Part shown: positions 1 to 5,946 of the stretch, piece after piece
Position numbering within the stretch: the stretch's first letter is position 1
Layout: each line of letters begins with the position of its first letter
Assembly (NCBI GenBank): GCA_030609975.1
Contig: JAUWSR010000098.1
Span: 1-11,205 of the forward strand
DNA from: Acidobacteriota bacterium
GTDB lineage: Bacteria; Acidobacteriota; Aminicenantia; Aminicenantales; Aminicenantaceae
DNA: 11,205 nucleotides
Reading direction: 5' to 3'
Translations under genes and position numbers: made by a program
Notes under the pieces: model-generated
Databases searched by the model: none
What the model saw: the letters and a program-made list of their open reading frames with translations, nothing else
What the model was told of the DNA's origin: nothing

Positions 1-405
1 GGATCTGGGCAAGGATTTGTATATATGCCTAATCGGAACGTATGCTCCGGAGGCAAAGCGCTCGACTCCGACATCTTTCCCCTTGTCGTGAAAAACGATG
101 AAGGTCGTCCCTGCGGCCATTAAGGCGGGTTCAGGCATAAGCGTTAAATACACGGGATCTTCATTCTTTTCACCGCAAATAATCAGCCAGAGGTCGATGC
201 CCTCCCGGCGCATGATCTCGGGAAGGATATTATCCAGTCTCCACTGCAGCCACTTTTCCATGACGTTAGCCCGTTCCTTTATGGGCAAAATGTTCACCAT
301 GTCCTGAACATCAGTGACTCCGTATTCCTGGGCGGCAGCCGTTGAAAGACAGATAAACAAAACAAAGCAAAAAACTCCTGAGCGCCTTCTTAGATTCATT
401 GTCAT
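1..405 (-). CDS. M24-type (Xaa-Pro) peptidase, N-terminal part only
   Basis: Open frame of 135 codons that enters from the left edge with no stop, so only the N-terminus is present. It starts MTMNLRRRSG, followed by a hydrophobic stretch ending near STAAAQ, a Sec signal peptide with a good cleavage site. The mature part contains MEKWLQWRLDNILPEIMRRE and then DLWLIICGEKNEDPVYLT, a pattern I know from the creatinase-type N-terminal domain of exported M24 metallopeptidases (prolidase/aminopeptidase P relatives). The metal-binding C-terminal domain lies outside the window, so activity cannot be judged. The start at 405 has GGGAG at 413-417, 7 bases upstream; a second ATG at 399 (two codons later) is possible. 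It follows the GH2 gene by 76 bases, is probably co-transcribed with it, and is not a close copy of the M24 peptidase at 8152-9549. Confidence 0.78.
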   Translation of the reverse strand, partial: MTMNLRRRSGVFCFVLFICLSTAAAQEYGVTDVQDMVNILPIKERANVMEKWLQWRLDNILPEIMRREGIDLWLIICGEKNEDPVYLTLMPEPALMAAGTTFIVFHDKGKDVGVERFASGAYVPIRHIYKSLPRS

Positions 406-419
406 TTTCCTTCTCCCTT

Positions 420-448
420 CAAAAAGAGCCACAAAGTTCTTTTTCTAT
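420..448 (-). repeat. Dispersed upstream element, copy 1
   Basis: Plus strand begins CAAAAAGAGCCACAAA and continues as a T-rich tail. It differs from the copy at 11159-11188 at one base in the first 16, has a one-base gap, and matches 11 of 13 in the tail. It lies in the 76-base gap right before the ribosome site (413-417) of the partial M24 peptidase gene, in the same orientation relative to the gene as the other copy. Confidence 0.55.
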
Positions 449-481
449 GACCCATAAAACACACACAGATTTATACATCAC

Positions 482-3295
482 TCATTTTGAAAATATCTCT
501 CCCAGCAATTTGACAGGCAATTCTGTTTGGGGCCTAAACTTATCCGAATCAACGTATTGCAGCAGGCTGTGCAGAAGCTGGCGGGCCTCGGGCTTATCCT
601 GATGGCCCAATAGGTCGATCGCGCACACCAACAGCTTGCCTTTTCCCACCCTGGCTTCAAAAATGAGTCCCAATTTATGATTGCGTTCGAAGTTGTCGAT
701 CACCTGGACTATCGGGCGATAATCTGCCGGTGAAGCGTCGAGTATGACCGGTCTGGAGTTTTTGACCAGGTGCCACCACTGCCAGTTGCTGTGGAACTCT
801 GTGGGGAATCGGGCCAACGCCGATGCACTCGGATCACAGAGAATACCCAGGGTGCCGGGTGCAACCTCGATATTTCTTCTTTGGGCGGCTCTTCGGAACA
901 TGGGAAAGCACCAAAAATCGGTCTGGAATGAACCTTTGATACTGTGCTTCAGTTTTTTAAGATCAGGCAGCAAAAGAACCCTGCCGCCCTGGGCGAGATC
1001 TATTAGCACGGGCGAATCAAGCTCATGGATCATTCTGACTCCCTGAGGCACAGAGGTGTCGACCTCAGGTGGATATACCCAAATATTGTAGTGATTCACG
1101 AACGGAGTATCTTTGAGAGAAACTCTGACTGTCAACCTCTGCGGAGCCTCGACTTTGGCCAGGGGAAAACAGAACATGTCGGCAGCAAAGACCTTGCCCT
1201 GTTCGATGGTGAGAGCAGCCAGTTCACCCGAGGTTATGATTTGTCCTTTGTCGTCCTCCACAGTCCATACACTCTGTGCACTTTCCAGCGCAGCCGGGCC
1301 GTAATGGGCGATCTCGATGCGGCCGAGAAAGGTTTCGTCTGTGGTCCAAGCGTACTTTTTTATTTTCAGCAACGGTACGGTTTCACTGCAGAACTCCCGC
1401 CAAGCTTGGGGGGTTATCAATCCCTTTGATTCCATGAACGCATTCAGGATACCGACAGGAGCTGTCCCTTGGCCGGGGAAATCCTGAAGATCAAGCAGCT
1501 GAAAACCTCCAAAGCCGGAGGTGCGCAGCGCTGCTTCAATATCTTCACGATAGCAGAGAACCGCAAGGGCACCCGATGCACGGACAAAATCGCTGGCTTG
1601 ATCCAACATGTGCTTGGCCTCTAATCGATCGCGGAAGATCTCATAATTTCGGGCCCTTAAGACTCCGGTGTACTTGGGAATCTCTGTGAAATCAGGGAAA
1701 ACCTGGAATTGGCCTGTTTCATGTCCGATGACCGGGACGGGAATGCCTGCGATCGATTCGTTGAAATCGACCAAAGTCGAAGGCGGCCGGTGCTCGATAT
1801 GGGGTTTGGCGAAATCACCTTGAAAATACGATCCGCGAACCGGATAGCTCAGGCCGGTCTTGGAAGTTATCCAAAAATCATCCCCTGAAGCAAGGGAAAG
1901 ATTCGAGCCGGGGTAGTTTTCGTTGTTCGTACCCTGGGCATAAAGATGACGTGGGTCAATCCTTTTAAAATGCTCCACCATTGCGAAATAGGCCTGGTTT
2001 CGACCGAGTTCATTTCCCAAAGAAAACATCACAAAAGAAGGGTGATTGCCGAAGGCCTTAAAAATCCGTTCCCCCTCAAGGCGGAGATAATCATCATGCT
2101 CCGGGAGTCCAAAGTCTCGTTTGTTGGGAAGTTCCGCTTGAAGGTAAATGCCCAATTCATCGGCAGCCTCGAAAGCGGCTGCCGGCGGACACCACGAGTG
2201 GAAACGATAGTGGTTGATGCCGTAGGATTTCGCTATACCCAATACCCGCACCCATCCGGCTTTGTCCATGGGCGGATAGCCGGTCAAAGGGAAGATGCAG
2301 GCGTCATTTTTTCCCCGCAAAAAAACCGGAGTTCCATTGATAGTGAATTGGTTTCGCTTTGTGGCGAATTCACGCATTCCAAAATTGATCGTTTGGCTGT
2401 CTCTGAGCCAATACTTGCCCACATTCGTTTCCAGCGAGACCGTAAGCTGGATCATGGCAGGATCAAACTCGCTCCAAAGAGGAACCGTATCTCCAAAATC
2501 GTAAACCACCTCAAAAGCTGCCGAAGAACTCTCGATTCGAACCGGTTGAATTTTTTCTCCAAACTCGATGGGTATCCGCGTGTTCCAACTGGTTGCTCTG
2601 ACCTTGAGATCAGCCATGCCCAGCCAATTCGTCCGATTTTTAATGACGACCTGCAGCAAGGCTTTTTTTTGAACGATATCAGGATAAGCCTGTATCTCAT
2701 CCAGCCACAGACCACAAGTGGCGCGAAGTTCGACCCTGCCGATGATGCCGTTCCAGTTCGTCTGTGTCCGTTCATCAACGGCATGAGCAGGTCCCACCGG
2801 GGGAAGCTTGGCATTGTCGACCAGAATGGTCAACACGTGGCGGCCGGGAGTCATGGCGCCGGTCAGATCATAGATCTGGGGAGCACTGAGGCTGTCATCG
2901 CTGCCACAGTATGTGTCATCGACCCAGACTTGCACATTTTTTGTGCGCTCCAAAAACAGCATTATACGCTTATTTTTCCAGGATTCGGGGATGGTTACCC
3001 GACGCTGGTACCATGCAGGGCCCTTCCAATAGAAAACACGGGAGAGGCGGCCATCATGATATTCATCTTTCTTAATTCCTTTGAAATTTTCATCGGTGGT
3101 TCCCGGAAGCTTAATCATATCTTCCAGATCATGGGAAAACCATTTTTCAACTACTCCGGAGTTTTTCGGATCCAACCGGAACGCCCAGCTCCCTGCAAGA
3201 GATATGGAGTTTTCGTTTGCAGAATCAAAAGCCAACACTGGGGTTAAAGCCGCAAACAATAAAAATAGAGCTAAAATCCTTTGCTTGTGAACCAT
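482..3295 (-). CDS. Secreted glycoside hydrolase family 2 enzyme
   Basis: Exo-acting beta-glycosidase of the GH2 type (beta-galactosidase/beta-glucuronidase/beta-galacturonidase group); the sugar cannot be read from the sequence. The frame is open from an ATG at 3316, but I prefer the ATG at 3295: AGGAG at 3303-3307 sits 7 bases upstream, and the protein then begins MVHKQRILALFLLFAALTPVLAF, a clean signal peptide cut after VLA (937 aa). Domains: sugar-binding jelly roll about 30-195, immunoglobulin-like sandwich about 200-305, TIM barrel about 310-610. FSLGNELG supplies the acid/base Glu (about residue 429) and VIGHETGQ the likely nucleophile Glu (about 526). Residues about 700-930 form an extra beta-sandwich and a Rossmann/amidotransferase-like segment ending GKGKLLVCAIDLLG. 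It follows the GH95-like gene by 108 bases, so the two probably act on the same glycan in the periplasm or outside the cell. Confidence 0.9.
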   Translation of the reverse strand: MVHKQRILALFLLFAALTPVLAFDSANENSISLAGSWAFRLDPKNSGVVEKWFSHDLEDMIKLPGTTDENFKGIKKDEYHDGRLSRVFYWKGPAWYQRRVTIPESWKNKRIMLFLERTKNVQVWVDDTYCGSDDSLSAPQIYDLTGAMTPGRHVLTILVDNAKLPPVGPAHAVDERTQTNWNGIIGRVELRATCGLWLDEIQAYPDIVQKKALLQVVIKNRTNWLGMADLKVRATSWNTRIPIEFGEKIQPVRIESSSAAFEVVYDFGDTVPLWSEFDPAMIQLTVSLETNVGKYWLRDSQTINFGMREFATKRNQFTINGTPVFLRGKNDACIFPLTGYPPMDKAGWVRVLGIAKSYGINHYRFHSWCPPAAAFEAADELGIYLQAELPNKRDFGLPEHDDYLRLEGERIFKAFGNHPSFVMFSLGNELGRNQAYFAMVEHFKRIDPRHLYAQGTNNENYPGSNLSLASGDDFWITSKTGLSYPVRGSYFQGDFAKPHIEHRPPSTLVDFNESIAGIPVPVIGHETGQFQVFPDFTEIPKYTGVLRARNYEIFRDRLEAKHMLDQASDFVRASGALAVLCYREDIEAALRTSGFGGFQLLDLQDFPGQGTAPVGILNAFMESKGLITPQAWREFCSETVPLLKIKKYAWTTDETFLGRIEIAHYGPAALESAQSVWTVEDDKGQIITSGELAALTIEQGKVFAADMFCFPLAKVEAPQRLTVRVSLKDTPFVNHYNIWVYPPEVDTSVPQGVRMIHELDSPVLIDLAQGGRVLLLPDLKKLKHSIKGSFQTDFWCFPMFRRAAQRRNIEVAPGTLGILCDPSASALARFPTEFHSNWQWWHLVKNSRPVILDASPADYRPIVQVIDNFERNHKLGLIFEARVGKGKLLVCAIDLLGHQDKPEARQLLHSLLQYVDSDKFRPQTELPVKLLGEIFSK

Positions 3296-3403
3296 TTCAA
3301 CTCTCCTCTCGATCATACTATGTTGGTATAAACAAAAAATCTCATATAAATCCTTGATATTATTTGTATTATGTTAATGACATTTTTTTATGAATTCTTC
3401 AGG
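3296..3403 (-). other. AT-rich spacer between GH95-like and GH2 genes
   Basis: This 108-base spacer is strongly AT-rich. Apart from the GH2 ribosome site I see no GC-stem terminator and no convincing paired -35/-10 boxes, only AT-rich matches expected by chance. Read-through from the GH95-like gene into GH2 is therefore the simplest reading. Confidence 0.5.
3303..3307 (-). promoter_or_regulatory. Ribosome binding site fixing the GH2 start at 3295
   Basis: AGGAG read on the minus strand, 7 bases before the ATG at 3295. The longer candidate start at 3316 would place this site inside the coding region and would add MIERRVE before the signal peptide, so the internal ATG is preferred. Confidence 0.75.
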
Positions 3404-5728
3404 CTAGAAAAAGCTGCGGAAATCTGAATATTTTGAACCTTCGGGTAACAAGGTGATTCGCTCTCCCCTTTGGGTTTTAAACGATAATTCCTCCCCTCCT
3501 AAGACTTGTGCTTTTTCTCCGTTTCTATAGACCTGTATTTCTTTTCCGTCCCAGGGATTCAGAATAAAACAGTCCCTCCCCTTTTCACTTTCGATAGAAA
3601 CGTATTGAATCAGTCCATTTTTTATGGCACTCGACACCAGAAACGCTCCAAATGTTCTCAGCCGGTAAAAGGAAGCTTTCTGATCGTCGGGGAAGACAGG
3701 GAATACTCTGATAAGGCCATCATGACTCTGGAGCATCATCTCGTTAATCATGCCTGGGATCCCGCTGCAGGTTTCTATCCCGCCCCCCTCAGCAAAGATC
3801 CAGAGATTAGGATAAGAATATTTTTCAATTTTGTTCTTGGCTTTCTCAAACAAAAAATCCGGATCATATCCCAACCTGGCTGCACCGATCAAGACCGACT
3901 GAAAGGAATTTCCACTATCCAGCCAGGTTCTGTCTTCCCATTCATCCATACCGTCATGCATCCTTTTTAAAAGATCAGGATTAGAATTCAATCCGATATT
4001 GGGTGCTGGGAACACCAATCCGTGCAGCATGTGCCATTTCAATCCGACAAGGTCAGATGACGAGCCATTTCCTCCTTCACAGGCTCGAAATTGCGTCCTT
4101 CCTTCCTCCCTATACACCGGAAATTCACTGAGATTGACGAGGATATGATTCCATTTTTCCTGTTCGCTCTCATCGATGCTCAAATCCCGGCTGATTTCGA
4201 TCATGGCGTCAAAGAAGACCTTGAGAAAACCCAAGGAATTTATGGGATTGAAATCTCCATATCCCTCTTCCCAGCCTTTTCCCTGCCAGGGACCAACCTC
4301 ATGGAAGCTGTCATCATAGATCACATATCTTCCATCTTCGAAGGTAAGATAATCCTCCCAAAATTCCGCCACAGCTTTCAAATAGGGATACACTTTTTTG
4401 AGGTATCCCCTGTCATAGGTATAGCGGTACCTCAGAATCATATTTATGCTCGCAAAAACAGCATTGCTTTTTTGCCCAAGAAACATTGGCTGCCCAACCA
4501 AGCCCTCATACGCCCCGCTGCCAAATTTTTCCTTATAGATTTTATCCATCCCTTCTTTATCAAAAAACCTGGATATCAATCCTTTCGGACCGATGCCCAC
4601 ACTGGCATAGGCACCTTTTTTGCCCAGATATTTTTTGGCATTGTCTCTGAAAATTTCCAGGTGTTCCAATAATGGGGCATCGTAAGAATCGGTAAGCTCC
4701 ACACGGTTTGAAGAATACAAGGCCCAGAAAGGGGCTTCGTGATTGTAGTTCAGATGAACGTCCCCTGCCCAGGCCGTCCTGTCCATGGTGATCCAGTTCC
4801 CGAAAAGACCCGGCGGAAAATTCTCGTTTCTGCTGCAGCAGGCCATGATATAGTGAGACCCATAATAATATTTTTCAAGCAGCTTATCTTCCAGTTCGAC
4901 GAATGACTTGGCCCAGAAGGTTTGCCACCACTGTTCGTGCTCTGTTATTAGACTCTGGACTTCATCACGATCGATCCTTTTCACTTTTTCCCTGGCATCT
5001 GTCTCATAGGAGGAAGATTCATGATTGGTCACGACAGAAGCAATAAGGATCAACGGATCTCCGGGTATGAGGGTGAAGGATTCCTTTTCATGTGCGATAC
5101 TGGACATGGCTATGACGGCCTCTGTAGGGTACAGCAGTTCGGTCCCATTAAATTTCCTCGCGGCCCAATACACGGAACCATCTCTCCCTTTTTCTGTCAG
5201 GGATCCGTATCCGTCCTTCACCCACAGCTCCAGCTTGACGTCAACAGGAGTCTTCTCCACTTCCAATTCCAAAATGATGACGTTGTCAGTAGCAGCCACC
5301 CGGGCTTCTAAAGAAATGGTGTTTTCTCCTAAGGAAAATTCCGATTTGATCAGTCCATCGTAAAGGATCTGCTCAACCTGATAGGAAGCTCCTCTTATTT
5401 CCGGGATGTGAATATCGATCCCCCCGATCAGACTCGGGCCGCACTGTTTGAAGTCCGGACCCGATTTCCAGAAATCATTTTTTGATATCCAGTATCTCTG
5501 TTTTTCTGGTGTTCCACTTACAGTCATGCCGATGTCCCCATTACCGTTGATCGGGCCATCCACAATTTTGAATGAGGGCACATGTTCGGGAGGATGGTCG
5601 AAGACGGCTCTATGTGCCGAAACGATCTGTTTTGACCGTTCTATTTCAGGCGCTTCCCAGGCAGGTTGACCGCAGCCGGCTAAGGCATAAACCGCTGCGT
5701 TTAAGAAAAAAAAACCACTTAAAAACAC
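3404..5728 (-). CDS. GH95-like (alpha/alpha)6-barrel glycosidase lipoprotein; 5' end probably frameshifted
   Basis: The uninterrupted frame gives 774 aa from a GTG at 5728. N-terminus FFFLNAAVYALAGC has a lipobox (L16-A-G-C19), so it is probably a lipoprotein. Residues about 40-270 form a beta-rich N-terminal domain with DGPINGNGDIGM, the usual opening of GH95/GH65-related enzymes. The helical barrel follows: GDVHLNYNHEAPFW (about 322-335) matches the NxN motif of GH95 alpha-L-fucosidases (N327, N329), E477 in SFHEVGPW could be the acid, and GGGIETCSGIPGMINEMMLQ (648-667) matches the region of the GH95 catalytic Asp, here Glu652 in an ungapped eye alignment. A beta domain closes the protein. 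The substrate is unknown; fucosidase or galactosidase activity is possible but not shown. The GTG has no ribosome site and an in-frame TAA two codons upstream; the likely real start is at 5750. Base composition looks AT-richer than the neighbours. Confidence 0.82.
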   Translation of the reverse strand: MFLSGFFFLNAAVYALAGCGQPAWEAPEIERSKQIVSAHRAVFDHPPEHVPSFKIVDGPINGNGDIGMTVSGTPEKQRYWISKNDFWKSGPDFKQCGPSLIGGIDIHIPEIRGASYQVEQILYDGLIKSEFSLGENTISLEARVAATDNVIILELEVEKTPVDVKLELWVKDGYGSLTEKGRDGSVYWAARKFNGTELLYPTEAVIAMSSIAHEKESFTLIPGDPLILIASVVTNHESSSYETDAREKVKRIDRDEVQSLITEHEQWWQTFWAKSFVELEDKLLEKYYYGSHYIMACCSRNENFPPGLFGNWITMDRTAWAGDVHLNYNHEAPFWALYSSNRVELTDSYDAPLLEHLEIFRDNAKKYLGKKGAYASVGIGPKGLISRFFDKEGMDKIYKEKFGSGAYEGLVGQPMFLGQKSNAVFASINMILRYRYTYDRGYLKKVYPYLKAVAEFWEDYLTFEDGRYVIYDDSFHEVGPWQGKGWEEGYGDFNPINSLGFLKVFFDAMIEISRDLSIDESEQEKWNHILVNLSEFPVYREEGRTQFRACEGGNGSSSDLVGLKWHMLHGLVFPAPNIGLNSNPDLLKRMHDGMDEWEDRTWLDSGNSFQSVLIGAARLGYDPDFLFEKAKNKIEKYSYPNLWIFAEGGGIETCSGIPGMINEMMLQSHDGLIRVFPVFPDDQKASFYRLRTFGAFLVSSAIKNGLIQYVSIESEKGRDCFILNPWDGKEIQVYRNGEKAQVLGGEELSFKTQRGERITLLPEGSKYSDFRSFF

Positions 5729-5750
5729 ACTTTATTTCGCACCATTTCAT
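5706..5750 (-). other. Probable true N-terminus of the GH95-like gene, separated by a 9-base homopolymer
   Basis: ATG at 5750 is preceded by GGGAG at 5758-5762 with 7-base spacing and opens MKWCEIKCVFKW before reaching nine T on the minus strand (5706-5714). Read as nine, this frame then stops at a TGA a short way downstream. Read as eight, it joins the GH95-like frame exactly and gives MKWCEIKCVFKWFFFLNAAV and then YALAGC, a normal lipoprotein signal with lysines at 2, 7 and 11. The in-frame GTG start gives a signal with no positive charge. Either a one-base sequencing/assembly error, a recent mutation, or slippage. Confidence 0.7.
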
Positions 5751-5757
5751 CGGATCG

Positions 5758-5762
5758 CTCCC
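5758..5762 (-). promoter_or_regulatory. Ribosome binding site for the ATG at 5750
   Basis: GGGAG on the minus strand, 7 bases before the ATG at 5750. No comparable site stands before the GTG at 5728. This is the main reason to place the start of the GH95-like gene upstream of the homopolymer. Confidence 0.65.
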
Positions 5763-5818
5763 GCATGACCGGCATTATGTATGATCCCTGATAATAAAAG
5801 GCTTATGATCGATAATAT

Positions 5819-5839
5819 CAGCATAAAATCTCAATGCTG
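5819..5839. repeat. 6-bp inverted repeat CAGCAT-N9-ATGCTG
   Basis: Perfect 6-base arms at 5819-5824 and 5834-5839 separated by an AT-rich 9-base loop. It lies about 70 bases before the proposed GH95-like start. It could be an operator or a small hairpin in the leader. There is no T-tract after it, so it is not a terminator. Chance is possible at this length. Confidence 0.35.
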
Positions 5840-5894
5840 TTCCCCTATAAATAATCGTTCATCAGAAATCATTCTCAACATTTTGTAGAGTTAA

Positions 5895-5924
5895 GGCTCT
5901 TCATATCAGGAAGGAGGTAGAGCC
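5895..5924 (-). repeat. Hairpin GGCTCT-N18-AGAGCC just after the M1 gene
   Basis: Inverted repeat with 6-base arms at 5895-5900 and 5919-5924, starting 22 bases after the M1 stop codon in the transcript. The loop carries ACCTCCTT on the minus strand, the sequence of the 16S rRNA 3' tail. No T-run follows, so it is at best a weak terminator or a 3'-end stabilising stem. Confidence 0.3.
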
Positions 5925-5946
5925 GGCACCTTTGATTCAAGACGGA

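Larger units (their letters stand above)
5751..5946 (-). promoter_or_regulatory. Longest intergenic gap; likely promoter region for the glycosidase pair
   Basis: The 196 bases between M1 and the GH95-like gene are the largest non-coding gap in the window and AT-rich. Three small structures are visible: an inverted repeat GGCTCT/AGAGCC near the M1 stop, an inverted repeat CAGCAT/ATGCTG at 5819-5839, and TATGATC occurring twice (5780-5786, 5804-5810), each followed by GATAATA. A weak sigma-70-like pair (TTGAGA, then TATTTA after about 19 bases, minus strand) lies upstream of the CAGCAT palindrome. No ORF of note on either strand. Confidence 0.4.

Noticed and set aside
1946..3247. Open frame of 433 codons on the plus strand, antisense to the GH2 gene
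   Set aside because: It is fully covered by the GH2 coding sequence, with no recognisable domain and no ribosome site of note; a shadow frame.
5911..5918. AAGGAGGT, a perfect Shine-Dalgarno sequence on the plus strand
   Set aside because: The only nearby start (a TTG) opens a frame of about a dozen codons; no gene follows on the plus strand.
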